Origin: Tretioscincus oriximinensis
Lineage: Eukaryota > Chordata > Lepidosauria > Squamata > Gymnophthalmidae
NCBI GenBank assembly: GCA_022410635.1
Contig: JAJVDF010000347.1
Coordinates: 903,917 to 967,916 of the forward strand
DNA: 64,000 nucleotides
Direction: 5' to 3'
Shown here: positions 1-10,430 of the stretch, one piece after another
Layout of the letters: the number at the start of each line of letters is the position of its first letter
Numbering within the stretch: position 1 is the stretch's first letter
Translations under genes and position numbers: made by a program
The notes under the pieces: generated by a model
Told to the model about the DNA's origin: nothing
Seen by the model: the letters and a program-made list of their open reading frames with translations, nothing else
Databases searched by the model: none

Positions 1-345
1 TGTCGCTTCCCGCGGGGGTCTCCTGGATTAACCCACTAGTTAGACATCCCTTCCTGAGCCGTCCTCTGTGAACATATAGGACATCATGTACATCTTTTTT
101 GGACAATCAAATGGAAGGTGCTCATTACCTATACTCTATCTACACGTAATCCACATCTATTTGACCCAATAATGTCCTTTATGGAGTTAAGATTGTTTTC
201 ATAATTATATATATCTTTCTTGTATCCCCNTGGATGTGGGTGGAGGGTTGTTTTTGTTTGTTATCTTGTATATTGTTGTGTATGTTATCTTGTGTATGGT
301 TTTGTTATTGTAAATAAAAACTTTAATAAAAAAAAAGAAAATAGT
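1..345 (+). mobile_element. L1-type LINE 3' end
   Basis: Ends in a T/G-rich 3' UTR (TTGTATATTGTTGTGTATG) and AATAAAAACTTTAATAAAAAAAAAG, similar in layout to the L1 3' end at 37.4-37.5 kb. No coding part is clear. Confidence 0.45.
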
Positions 346-349
346 GAAA

Positions 350-937
350 TTAAACAGTTCATATGAATGGGGTCTGAAAGAACTTCTCTAAGAATATCTG
401 AAGAACCTACAATAGCTGATTTGTATTAATCTCTAAACAGACAAATTGGTGCAAATACATGCAAAGGGAACTTACAGGGGAAACACCCTTCCATAATCCT
501 AGTATACTCTCTGTGCGAACAACCTTAAATAAGACAGTTACCAATCCAACACGACTAGACCTGAAAGGAAAACAAAATCTGTATCAAAAGCAAGTAAATG
601 CATCCAAGGGCTAGTCAATAAGAATATAATTAAATAAATAAATAAATAAATGTTTCTTCTCCTGACATAAACCATCCAGCAATGAGCAATACTAATTAAT
701 GGCTTTCAACTGCAAGCAATGATCAGTGATTTATATAATACTGTATATCAAATTATGTTCCAATAACATAGTTCTGCATTAGGTTGCAAAAAGTCAAAAT
801 TTTAGCAGTCACATGTAACCCAAAGCATGCTATTTGAAACTGTGCTAAGCAGGAGAAGATCATGTGAAAAAATGCCCAAAAATGTACATNGTAGTCAATT
901 TCAGAGAAATAGCCGTATTAGTCCAGTAGAAAATCCA
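350..937. other. Unassigned, SLC25A38 intron
   Basis: Nothing recognised except the TTAGTCCAGTAGAAAATCCA text just before the Penelope terminus, which may belong to that element, and an (AATA)n at 627-650. Confidence 0.4.
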
Positions 938-1093
938 GCAAAGGAGCTAGCAGCACTTTGAGACTAACTTGAGAAAAGTGGTTGGCATAAGCTTTTGTAG
1001 ACACATCAGCATCTGAAGAAGTAGACGTGTCTACGAAAGCTTATGCCAACCACTTTTCTCAAGTTAGTCTCAAAGTGCTGCTAGCTCCTTTGC
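938..1093. repeat. Inverted repeat of Penelope-like termini
   Basis: Arms 938-1004 and 1027-1093 are 67 nt each with one mismatch, separated by a 22-nt spacer. Each arm matches the terminal sequence next to the Penelope-like ORF at 50.75 kb (GCAAAGGAGCTAGCAGC..., ...GGTTGGCATAAGC). Two element ends therefore lie head to head with no coding body. Confidence 0.75.
1013..1048 (+). ncRNA. Hammerhead-ribozyme-like core in Penelope terminus (probably inactive)
   Basis: Order on the plus strand: CTGAAGA (fits CUGANGA), one extra A, stem II GTAGAC/GTCTAC with a 2-nt loop, GAAA, then a short stem III GC-TTAT-GC. The next base should be U before the cleavage nucleotide but is C (GCCA). Hammerhead motifs are known from Penelope-like elements. 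Stem I pairing is poor. A second copy is at 2535-2570 through the direct duplication. Confidence 0.4.
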
Positions 1094-1550
1094 AAAAATT
1101 TACAGGCACATTTAATGCAGAAAGCAGATTGACCAGTTGCACATTTTTTATTAATTTATTACGTCTAGATATAATCTGATAGATCAGGCATCAACCCATC
1201 TACTCCATCATCCTGTCTCATACAGTGGGACATCTTATCTGATACATTCCCAAGCAGAGTAGGAGTATGAAACTCTCATCTGCCCTCAACCTCCTGAAAA
1301 ATAACCTTTAGAGACATCATTCTTGTCTCAGAAATACTGCAATGATTCTAAATAAAAGCTAATGTCTGCATAGGTGTTCCTTGGATTATTCAATAAGGAA
1401 TGATATACTAATAATTTGACTATCTTGCAGATTAATATTCTTGGGGAAAGTCTATAACAAACTCACTCTTCCTTCTCCCCATTTCACCCCCAACCCAAGC
1501 ACTCTATGCCAGAGGGATGAGCATTATTAATGGGAATTTAGAATGCTTAC

Positions 1551-1672
1551 CCATTGACAGACGGCTGCAAAGCCTGCAGTCGTGTTTTAAGCAAATCTAG
1601 AGGCTGGAATAGGAGAGTGGAACACGTCCCGCTGATGGAACCACAAACAAAAGCTTTCAGCACAGGGTGCAC
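1551..1672 (-). CDS. SLC25A38: SLC25A38 exon 2, second (duplicated) copy
   Basis: This is the same 122-nt exon as at 3073-3194, with the same acceptor, donor and PLDLLKTR signature, offset by 1522 bp. I saw no differences from the other copy. It is carried by the direct repeat 999-2519 / 2521-3945, whose junction is a single N at 2520. Because 122 is not a multiple of three, inclusion of both copies would frameshift the carrier. The most economical reading is an assembly duplication (two haplotypes placed in tandem) rather than a real second exon. Exon 3 was looked for on the minus strand to the left and not found. Confidence 0.7.
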
Positions 1673-2174
1673 CTTAAAAACAGAAGCAAAAGTAAAATTA
1701 AATGGCACCAATACAAATTAATGTATCAAAGATTTTTTTAAATTTTAAAATACTTTGAGTGGAAAAAAATATACGTAACATTAAAAATTCATTTTTAAAA
1801 GTTCGACACAAAGATTACACAATTACTCAGATCTTTTTTCTCCCTTCCCTTCGACGACAATAATATGGATTGATCATATATATAAACAAAAGCTCTAATT
1901 GTTCTTTATAATTCTTGAGTATGTTTCCCTGGAATATTTATATCATTCAATAAGGAAGACAATTTCCATTCCAAGTCTAAGACGTAACCCGTTCCTATAT
2001 ATAAGAGACAATGTTGATGAGATACATCAAACTTAAATTGTTCCACTATATAATGAAATCATTTTATGTATCAAAGATATATACAGAAAATTGGGAAAAA
2101 CTGTCAAAACGAATCTTCAAGTGTTTGATTCAGGTTTTGCATCAATAAACTGTGTCAATCTAGCCCTATAATAT

Positions 2175-2519
2175 TTTATTTATTTATTTATTTGTACTTG
2201 TATCCCGCCCTATACCCAAAGGTCTCAGGGCGGCCAACCATAGGGCGGCGCACATAGCTTTTGTTGCTTTCTCCACAACAGACACCCTGTGGAGTAGGTG
2301 GGGCTGAGAGAGTTCAAAGAACTGTGACTGGCCCAAGGTCACCCAGCACATAGCTTTTGTTGCTTTCTCCACAACAGACACCCTGTGGAGTATGTGGGGC
2401 TGAGAGAGTTCAAAGAACTGTGACTGGCCCAAGGTCACCCAGCTGGCTTTCGTGGAAGAGTGGTGAATCGAACCGGGAGACTACCAGGTACAAGTCCAAC
2501 ACTCAACCACTACACCAAA
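2175..2519 (-). mobile_element. Sauria-type SINE with L2-like tail (copy 1)
   Basis: On the minus strand: a tRNA-like head with A-box TGGTGTAGTGGTT and B-box GGTTCGATTC, the conserved GCTGGGTGACCTTGGGCC middle, and tail GACCTTTGGGTATAGGGCGG with (TAAA)n. Carries the 96-bp expansion. Its head end is cut by the N at 2520. Confidence 0.75.
2251..2442. repeat. 96-bp tandem duplication inside a SINE
   Basis: Two 96-bp units (2251-2346 and 2347-2442) of SINE body differing at about one base (GTAGG versus GTATG). Only in copy 1 of duplication A. Confidence 0.85.
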
Positions 2520-2520
2520 N

Positions 2521-3945
2521 AGACACATCAGCATCTGAAGAAGTAGACGTGTCTACGAAAGCTTATGCCAACCACTTTTCTCAAGTTAGTCTCAAAGTGC
2601 TGCTAGCTCCTTTGCAAAAATTTACAGGCACATTTAATGCAGAAAGCAGATTGACCAGTTGCACATTTTTTATTAATTTATTACGTCTAGATATAATCTG
2701 ATAGATCAGGCATCAACCCATCTACTCCATCATCCTGTCTCATACAGTGGGACATCTTATCTGATACATTCCCAAGCAGAGTAGGAGTATGAAACTCTCA
2801 TCTGCCCTCAACCTCCTGAAAAATAACCTTTAGAGACATCATTCTTGTCTCAGAAATACTGCAATGATTCTAAATAAAAGCTAATGTCTGCATAGGTGTT
2901 CCTTGGATTATTCAATAAGGAATGATATACTAATAATTTGACTATCTTGCAGATTAATATTCTTGGGGAAAGTCTATAACAAACTCACTCTTCCTTCTCC
3001 CCATTTCACCCCCAACCCAAGCACTCTATGCCAGAGGGATGAGCATTATTAATGGGAATTTAGAATGCTTACCCATTGACAGACGGCTGCAAAGCCTGCA
3101 GTCGTGTTTTAAGCAAATCTAGAGGCTGGAATAGGAGAGTGGAACACGTCCCGCTGATGGAACCACAAACAAAAGCTTTCAGCACAGGGTGCACCTTAAA
3201 AACAGAAGCAAAAGTAAAATTAAATGGCACCAATACAAATTAATGTATCAAAGATTTTTTTAAATTTTAAAATACTTTGAGTGGAAAAAAATATACGTAA
3301 CATTAAAAATTCATTTTTAAAAGTTCGACACAAAGATTACACAATTACTCAGATCTTTTTTCTCCCTTCCCTTCGACGACAATAATATGGATTGATCATA
3401 TATATAAACAAAAGCTCTAATTGTTCTTTATAATTCTTGAGTATGTTTCCCTGGAATATTTATATCATTCAATAAGGAAGACAATTTCCATTCCAAGTCT
3501 AAGACGTAACCCGTTCCTATATATAAGAGACAATGTTGATGAGATACATCAAACTTAAATTGTTCCACTATATAATGAAATCATTTTATGTATCAAAGAT
3601 ATATACAGAAAATTGGGAAAAACTGTCAAAACGAATCTTCAAGTGTTTGATTCAGGTTTTGCATCAATAAACTGTGTCAATCTAGCCCTATAATATTTTA
3701 TTTATTTATTTATTTGTACTTGTATCCCGCCCTATACCCAAAGGTCTCAGGGCGGCCAACCATAGGGCGGCGCACATAGCTTTTGTTGCTTTCTCCACAA
3801 CAGACACCCTGTGGAGTAGGTGGGGCTGAGAGAGTTCAAAGAACTGTGACTGGCCCAAGGTCACCCAGCTGGCTTTCGTGGAAGAGTGGTGAATCGAACC
3901 GGGAGACTACCAGGTACAAGTCCAACACTCAACCACTACACCAAA
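2521..3945. repeat. Direct duplication A, copy 2
   Basis: Copy 2 starts right after the N, at the sequence found at 999 inside the Penelope inverted repeat, and then continues into unique sequence. It lacks the extra 96 bp. Confidence 0.85.
3073..3194 (-). CDS. SLC25A38: SLC25A38 coding exon 2, copy nearer exon 1
   Basis: The 122-nt exon encodes the first transmembrane helix of the first mitochondrial-carrier repeat. It starts [16 protein letters not shown] and contains the carrier signature as PLDLLKTR (P-x-D-x-x-K-x-R), which is very close to human SLC25A38. The acceptor is a T-rich tract ending TTTTTAAG and the donor is GG|GTAAGC. It joins exon 1 in phase 0 and ends in phase 2, splitting a glycine codon. 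Exon 1 plus exon 2 make 191 coding nt. An apparently identical exon lies 1522 bp further left, inside the same direct duplication. Splicing both would add 122 nt and break the frame, so only one copy can be used. Confidence 0.85.
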
Positions 3946-3954
3946 CTGGCTCCG
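3697..3954 (-). mobile_element. Sauria-type SINE with L2-like tail (copy 2)
   Basis: Same insertion as 2175-2519 without the 96-bp expansion and with the head complete (GAGCCAGTTTGGTGTAGTGG). Confidence 0.75.
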
Positions 3955-5001
3955 AGTCTAATATGCCTGATGTAAAGTACTTACCAGTATTTAATATAGC
4001 TTCAAGTTTTATTAAGTCTGCAGTTTTTTCAGAATAAAACATTGTCATTGTGTAGCCCACCAATGCGTACAATTATTAATTATGTCTTTGTATATCAACC
4101 AGCTACCACTGACAATGAATAAGATTCCTTTAATGTTTCCCATGGTTCCCCATTAGTGAAAACAAAATGTGGATGGTTTTAGGCACATATATTTATCAGC
4201 CCAATAATAATCTGTAGTACTTTATTCAATTATAACAAACCATGAATATACCTTTACTGGACAATTAGCACCATAGTACAAAATGAAACCTCTGAGGCCA
4301 GATCTCGAAGTGAATCGGAAGATTCCAAGTAATGCAAGAATTTTAGTTTGCCAAAACATTTTCATTTGCCTTTGCTTTGCTCCTGACCTGCTCACCCTCA
4401 ATACTAGCTTTTTATAGGATATTGCATTCTGTAATGTAGGTGTCAGATGGTGAGAAGCTGTTGTGGGTTATCTGGCTTAAAAATAGGAAATTAAAAGAGC
4501 ATCAGGAAGTGTTCGTGTTCACTTAGCCCCAACAGAGTTGGAATGGTAGGGGTGCCTTGTACTATTTGTTACCTAACAAGGTTTCTTATCAGCAGACCAA
4601 CATGCTAACTGCTGGATAAAAGATTACATGAATTACAATGATCTTGACATTGGGTTCTTTGGAGCCTAAGCAATGTAGAGGCAAGAATACAGAAATGAAC
4701 TATTTAGCCCAACATATTACCACAACAGCAAAAAAGGTTTTGTATTATCAAATCTGTACACTATTGGAAGAAAACAGTTATCAACTTCTCTATTGGTATG
4801 ACTNGCCAAGAAAATTGTATAAGCTGAGCAAATCTAACTCAGTTTTTCTAGCAAATGGATGTAAAGATATAAGAAGACGAGGGGGTGCTCATTTACTGGT
4901 TTTCAAACAGCTGATTGGCTGAAGCTAGAGCTAGTAGAGGGCGATCATCCCTCTTCACAGAGGGCTTCGAGAATGGGCCTCTCGACTGAAAGACCATTTA
5001 A
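3955..5001. other. Unassigned, SLC25A38 intron 1
   Basis: No gene or repeat family recognised. A 94-codon frame at 4638-4922 has no identifiable product. Confidence 0.4.
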
Positions 5002-5280
5002 GAACATAAGAACATAAGAAGAGCCATACTGGATCAATCACAGCCCATCAAGTCCAGCATTCTGTCTCACACAGAGGCCCATCCGATGCACCTGGGCAGT
5101 CTGAACAGAGGAAAGCAAAATANGCTCCTGTTCATGNCTNCCTGCAAATGGTATNNCAGGAGTCCTGCCTGTTGCTCCATCTCAGAGGCAACATCCAGAC
5201 ATCCATCCTAGTAGCCATTTATTCCCTTGGTGTCCATGGACTAAACAGGACTAAACCTGTCTAGTCCTGTCTTATACCAC
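5002..5280 (-). mobile_element. CR1-type 3' fragment
   Basis: AAGAACATAAGAAGAGCCAT and TCAAGTCCAGCATTCTGTCT mark the family's 3' end, read on the minus strand. Several Ns. Confidence 0.65.
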
Positions 5281-6040
5281 CATGCCTTCTAGAGACTACA
5301 GCTCTTTCTGCACTGCGCCTTATTCTAGAATATACAGGACTCTGCTGTTCACATACTAGTACTGACTGCATCAGGTTCTCCCTGAGGCCTGCCATAGTCA
5401 GCACTGGAATATTAATGTCAGGAAAAAAAGATTAGTAGACTAAACTCTTCATAAATTGGCCTTAGTCTCCAAAAAATTATGTCACCAAGTAAAGAGCTGC
5501 CATAAATTGTACTGGCGTGCAGATATCCTGAATATGGCTCTATGGAAAGTGTCTACAGATGAGTCCCCCGGCCAACATCCTGTAGCAGCAAAAATGATTC
5601 CTGTGGGCAGGACAGAGTGCAAATTGGCTAGGAAAGTATTCTCCTGCCCAGGGCTAGCTATGGCATAGGGTGGGAGCTGTAGTCTGCAGGGCAGGAGCCT
5701 GCACAAGCTGGGCAGAAGAAGCAGCAGCCTACTGCTTGGCCTACATTTCCCAGCTGCCCCCTCCACCAGCACAACAATAACTCCTGTTTCATTTTCTTCA
5801 CATTTGGGACTACTGATGCTGCTGTTGCTTCATGAAGCTGCTAGGGCAATTCAAGCTTTTAAATACGCACTTATCATTGTGAAAAAAAACAGCATGGAAA
5901 ATCAGGTGGAAATATAATTGATACCCATAAAACCGAAAACTGCAGGAAGATGAAAAAACNATGGTTTGCTATTGTTGACAACTAGCCTCCAGTTGGTCTA
6001 CACATCTTATCTAAAAATCTATTCTACGTATAAGTATTAG
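5281..6040. other. Unassigned, SLC25A38 intron 1
   Basis: Open frames on both strands near 5.46-5.77 kb overlap each other and match nothing I know. Confidence 0.4.
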
Positions 6041-6416
6041 CAGGCACGGATAGCTCAGTTGCTAAGGAATCCGTCTCTCAGCTGGGAGATCGGGTTTTGA
6101 AGCCCTGTGTGGGACGTGGGGAGGGCTGAGCACCTTCCACTAGCCTGTAGCTCTAGCCAACTCAGCTATTCGAAAGTATGAATTGCAAGAAATTGCAACA
6201 ACTGCAAGTAGATACATGGGAACCTCCAGAGCCTGGTGGGGAAGATAGAATGTGAGCCTTCGGGCAAAATACCCTTGTAAGCCGCTTTGAGTCCCTTTGA
6301 AAGGTGAGAAAAGCGGGGTATAAGAACCAAGTTCTTCTTCTTCTTCCTCTTCTTCCTCTTCTTCCTCTTCTTCCTCTTCTTCCTCTTCCTCTTCTTCTTC
6401 ATCTTCTTCTTCTTCA
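6041..6416 (+). mobile_element. tRNA-headed SINE with Bov-B-like tail and (CTT)n
   Basis: Head GGCACGGATAGCTCAGTTGC (A-box) and a weak B-box GGTTTTGAAGCCC; tail TAAGCCGCTTTGAGTCCC and AAAAGCGGGGTATAAGAACC, then (TTC)n. Confidence 0.75.
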
Positions 6417-6559
6417 AGCAGCAAGACAAAAATATGCACAATAAGGGAACACATAAGCAAAAATAGGTTTTGCCCTATAGGGATACCACAAAAAAATGGT
6501 ATGCAAATTTTGCATTTTTAATGGAAGTGGGAAAGAAGAATTTTCACCAGTTCTGCATT

Positions 6560-6815
6560 GTCAGTTTGGTGTAGTGGTGGTTAGAGTGTGGGACTCTGTG
6601 GGAGACTGGTAGTCTTCCGGTTCGATTCCTCACTNCTCCATGAAAGCCAGCTGGGTGACCTTGGCCCAGTCACAGTTCTTTGAACTCTCTCAGCCCCACC
6701 TACTCCACAGGGTGTCTGTTGTGAAGAAAGCAACCAAAGCTATGTGCGCCACCCTTTGGTTGGCCACTCTGAGAACTTCGGGTAGAGGGCGGGATATAAA
6801 TACAAATAAATAAAT
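6560..6815 (+). mobile_element. Sauria-type SINE with L2-like tail
   Basis: CAGTTTGGTGTAGTGG head, GGTTCGATTCC B-box, GGGTAGAGGGCGGGATATAA tail and (ATAA)n, in SLC25A38 intron 1, antisense to the gene. Confidence 0.75.
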
Positions 6816-7049
6816 NATTATTACAAGCTGCACCTAGTTAAAAAAAACAAACATCTTTCCTACATCCATTAAAACTGCAAAACTCTTGTAGCATTTTTTT
6901 TTTACTTTCAAAAGCCAAAACATTATTGAAAATGCACTATTCTAAGGAACCAAGGATGCAATCAAACCAACAAGCCTATCCACCCTTGCTGGAAAATCTA
7001 CAAAAACTGGGATTTCACATGCTTATAGCTCGCTGAAGGGGAAAAAAAA

Positions 7050-7912
7050 GAATTAAAAAAATCGAGCGTCCAGACTGACCACACCACTTCCCCACCCTAG
7101 CCCGGGGGGACNCCCCATCCTGCTGCCTTCTTCTCAGCTCCAGGCAGATCCGTTTCCTATCGGCAAGACGCAGCTATTCTGCACAACCAGCAGGCAGCCC
7201 AGTACCGACCGTGACGGCAGAGGCTCGCCTCCAACCCCTGGCCAATCCACAAGACGGAGCAGACACGTGGAAAAGGAGGAAATCCAGCGGTGTGATTGAC
7301 AGGCAACTATGCCAGCGGGTGATGATAAGGCCGGTCAGGCAGGNGGACACAGGATTTTGCCTGCCGCCCCTTATCAAAGGCGCCCGGAGAACATACACCC
7401 GCTGCTACATATACAAATGCCCATTTCAGAGTAGTCACCAAACCCCAGCAGGTCTGCAACCTACAGGACTGCAACATTCTGCTGGCTTCTCGTTTTTGAC
7501 ACACCCCTTAAAGGAGCCGCAGCACCCTGTCCCGTGTCTTTGTCCCTGCGGGACCCCCCCAGCCCACCCCACGCGCTTTTACTTACCCCTAAGAAATCTG
7601 CCTTGTTTCCTACGTCACGCTCCTGCACCAAAGCAGGGCTCGACTTTTGGATCATTTAATACGCTAAAGGGCAGGTCGTGGGGGNTCTCTATTCTCACGT
7701 TACGGGCACAGCGACTACACGTGTCCGACCGACGACGACCGCCCGCTTCCTCACAGGCCACGCTGCAGCTTCAAACGTTTTTCTTTCCCTCTTGTCTTTG
7801 GCCATCAAAATCCTGATACGGGAGGTGGGTCACATGATCACCAGCCACACCATAGAGATAGGAAAAATGNAAGAGCGCCATCTTGGCGGGTGCTTTTAAA
7901 GGGTGATTCCGA
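7050..7912 (-). promoter_or_regulatory. SLC25A38: CpG-rich promoter and first-exon region of SLC25A38
   Basis: The stretch is clearly richer in C+G and CG dinucleotides than its AT-rich surroundings and contains coding exon 1. On the minus strand a YY1-type motif AAGATGGCG (7877-7884 on plus) lies about 220 bp upstream of the ATG, a common position at or just downstream of the start site of housekeeping genes. A CACGTG E-box is at 7264-7269, inside intron 1. The start site itself is inferred. Open frames on both strands here have no recognisable product and are attributed to base composition. Confidence 0.55.
7587..7655 (-). CDS. SLC25A38: SLC25A38 coding exon 1 (mitochondrial glycine carrier)
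   Basis: SLC25A38 is an inner-mitochondrial-membrane carrier that imports glycine for the first step of haem synthesis; loss causes sideroblastic anaemia in human. This exon reads MIQKSSPALVQERDVGNKAD then FLG, 23 codons, closely matching the start of human SLC25A38 as I recall it (MIQNSRPSLLQPQDVG...). The ATG is the only plausible start because the homology begins there. The exon ends in phase 0 at a textbook donor (GGG|GTAAGT). It lies in the CpG-rich segment at 7.05-7.91 kb, as expected for a housekeeping first exon. The gene runs leftward; exon 2 is at 1.55 and 3.07 kb and the remaining exons are outside the window. Only the short N-terminal extension before the first carrier repeat is encoded here. 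Confidence 0.85.
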
Positions 7913-7945
7913 GTTAAAAATTAAATTCCGCCTGCAGCCTCAGGG

Positions 7946-8640
7946 NTTTTTTTAAATGATTTTTTATTAATATTATTGTACATAAGGAAATCCAAGTAAA
8001 CAATCACAGATCCGTGAAAACAAAGCAAAAGACTAAAAAAAAAAAANCAATTTGCACACACACACCCCAGTGGGAGACCGCTAATGTTATCATAATTATA
8101 TTATACATAAACTGAAATGTCAATATAGTTGCAAATTGAAGATAAAGTCCAATGCATGTTTAATAATCTGGAACCCATCACTTAATCCATCAACTAGCAA
8201 TACATATAGATTTTTTAATAATGGTTTTAATGAATTTTTTAGAAGTATCATATATGTATTTTATACTATTTCTGTTTTTATATGATATGGTCAATGGACT
8301 AAACATTAAANTTAAACATATAACCAATTCTGAACCAATTGCGACACGAAGAACCAGATATTTAAACCTTTTTTTCTTTATAACGTCAAAAAGCAAAAGC
8401 TCCATCACATAATCCAGCCAGAAATCAATTTACCGTTTATTTTTATCCCTCTAAGCCCTAACAATGACAATCTGAGCAGCCCATACGCATCTCTGCAAAA
8501 TATCTGCCTTATATTGCGGAACATCAAGATATTGCGGAACATCAAGCCTTAGTTAGATCCTTTTCTGGATCAAAACAAAACCCAGTGAATTTTGAGCTTA
8601 AAAGGTCATCATTACTAATTTACTGCTGGCTTTTTCGCCA
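7946..8640 (-). mobile_element. L1 ORF2 3' fragment
   Basis: Reads leftward with an A-rich end at 7946. Broken frames give WAAQIVIVRA and FWLDYVMELLLFDVIKKKRF, homologous to the C-terminal end of the L1 fragments at 9.8 and 15.6 kb. It lies immediately upstream of the SLC25A38 promoter. The upper limit is approximate. Confidence 0.6.
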
Positions 8641-9146
8641 GGNTCTCACGTAAGGAAAGGAAGCTATTTTGAAATGGTTACCACTANGGTGCTCTATGGG
8701 CATGTCATTATTTCCCATTGGGAGCATCCAGAAGCCAGATATCGGGCAGGGAGCCCAATAATCTGGCGCATGCGTGGAATTTTTATGGTGTCACTTCCTG
8801 TGATGTCACTCTGGNCTTCCGGTAAAATTTCTGCCCCCCGTGTAAGAAAAATGGCACAGAAAAATATGGTTGCAAGAAGACAATGACGGATCAAGCTGAC
8901 CTTTAATGAGCAAAAATATTGAGAGTCAAGTTTATTCAATCAACTATCCAATTATATTTCTTATATTATTTGCATCTTTTCCAAATCACTTTCTAAATTA
9001 TTTCTAAATAGGTATGAGGCTAAGCAGCAGTTATATAAGCAAAATCTCAGAAACAGACAGCCAACTTTAGAACTACTGTTCTCTTTCCAATCCAATATCA
9101 CTATCCCTGTTTAAATACATCATATTCTCACAAATTCCTGTATTTC
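8641..9146. other. Unassigned, upstream of SLC25A38
   Basis: Contains GCGCATGCGTGG (8764-8775, NRF1-like) and CTTCCGG (8816-8822, ETS-like) within 60 bp, but no CpG-rich context and no first exon. Confidence 0.3.
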
Positions 9147-9380
9147 ATAAGAACATAAGAAGNGCCATACTGGATCAGGCCACAGCCCATCAAGTCCAGC
9201 ATTCTGTGTCACACAGAGGCCCACCAGATGCACCTGGGCAGTCCAAACAGAGCAAAGCAAAATATGCTCCTGTTCATGACTCCCTGTAAATGGTATTTCA
9301 GGAGTCCTGCCTGTTGCTCCATCCCAGAGGCAACATCCAGACATCCATCCTAGTATCCATTTATACCTTTGGTGTAAATA
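9147..9380 (-). mobile_element. CR1-type 3' fragment
   Basis: Same 3' end as at 5.0 kb, ending near GTATCCATTTATACC. Confidence 0.65.
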
Positions 9381-9479
9381 ACCCTGTTTTCTTATAAAAC
9401 CTTTCAAAGCAACAGTGTATTAAAGACTGAACCCTGATTTAGGGTTGCCATAATCTAACAGTCCAAAACCGGAACGGGA

Positions 9480-9532
9480 CACACACACACACACACACAC
9501 ATGCATGCACATGCACACACACATGCACACAC
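9480..9532. repeat. (CA)n-rich microsatellite
   Basis: CA repeat interrupted by TGCATG units, part of the hAT-like element interior. Confidence 0.9.
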
Positions 9533-9781
9533 TCCCTGTGGTGAGACAGGCGGAACAGAGCTGCACAAAGGTTCTGATGCCCTGTCAAACACCGAAGCAT
9601 CTCTCCTCTGCACTCAGCAAAGGAGACGAGGAGGCGCACTCTCCCTTATAGCAGGCACGAAACCCCGCCTCCTGCAGAGAAGCAGCTACGGCACGCTCCA
9701 AGAGTCTTTCCAGGACCCAGGAAGCATTGGTCTTGCTGCCGTCTGCCCCGTCAGCTTTGCCTTAAAATCCCGGATTTTTGC

Positions 9782-10430
9782 TGGCATGGATGCCCTGCAT
9801 CAGGTACATACATACATATGTGGGCTGAATGCCCACAGCTAAGAATCTTTATAAATAAGATCNGAGAAGAGCTGAAACGTATTACTGGGGTAGAATTCCC
9901 AGACACGGTCAAATTTTGGATCATGAATGATGTAGGATTGATTAATAGTAGCCTTGATGTAAGTCACATAATAAAACAGGGCATCTATGCAGCACATATA
10001 GTTGTACCCAGGGGATGAAAAGATCGATTAAAATGGACAATAGAAACCTGGTATGACTATCTGGCAGAGATAATGCTACAGGACGCGGTGCGGGATAAGA
10101 GATTGAGTTTTATGAATATCCCGATTAAAAACAACTGGGTGCAAAGATGGAGATGTATATACATTAAGGCTGTTTCAGGCAATAGAAATATTCATGTACT
10201 AGTGAAAGAGATTATAGCTCTTATTATACAACTTAGGTTGATATTGTAATTTCCCAGGCCGATTTTGTCCACGGTCCAAGACAGGGGAAGGAGGGTGGGT
10301 GGACATTATTATTGTTTAAACATAGGTCAATGCGGTTGTAAATATGTATATAATGTATATTTGCTTTTTTTTCTATTTTTATTGTTTGTTGTTGTTTTGG
10401 CTTTGAATTATAATAAAAATATCTGTAAAA
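9782..10430 (+). mobile_element. L1 ORF2 3' fragment inserted in a hAT-like MITE
   Basis: Encodes ITGVEFPDTVKFWIMND and AAHIVVPRG, then after a stop KDRLKWTIETWYDYLAEIM: the L1 ORF2 C-terminus. It ends with AATAAAAATATCTGTAAAA. Flanks AAAATCCC(G/A)GATTTTTGC at 9764-9781 and 10431-10448 form an 18-bp target-site duplication with one mismatch. Confidence 0.65.

Larger units (their letters stand above)
999..2519. repeat. Direct duplication A, copy 1
   Basis: Copy 1 of a tandem pair with copy 2 at 2521-3945. The offset is 1522 bp and no differences were noticed apart from a 96-bp tandem expansion (2251-2346 / 2347-2442) present only here. Contains SLC25A38 exon 2 and a Sauria-type SINE. Copy 1 ends at a single N (2520). 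Confidence 0.85.

Noticed and set aside
6140..6460. Acidic frame of 106 codons
   Set aside because: Translation of the (TTC)n tail of a SINE.
7211..7816. 201-codon frame in the CpG-rich region
   Set aside because: Long frames arise by chance in C+G-rich DNA; the minus strand carries the supported exon of SLC25A38.
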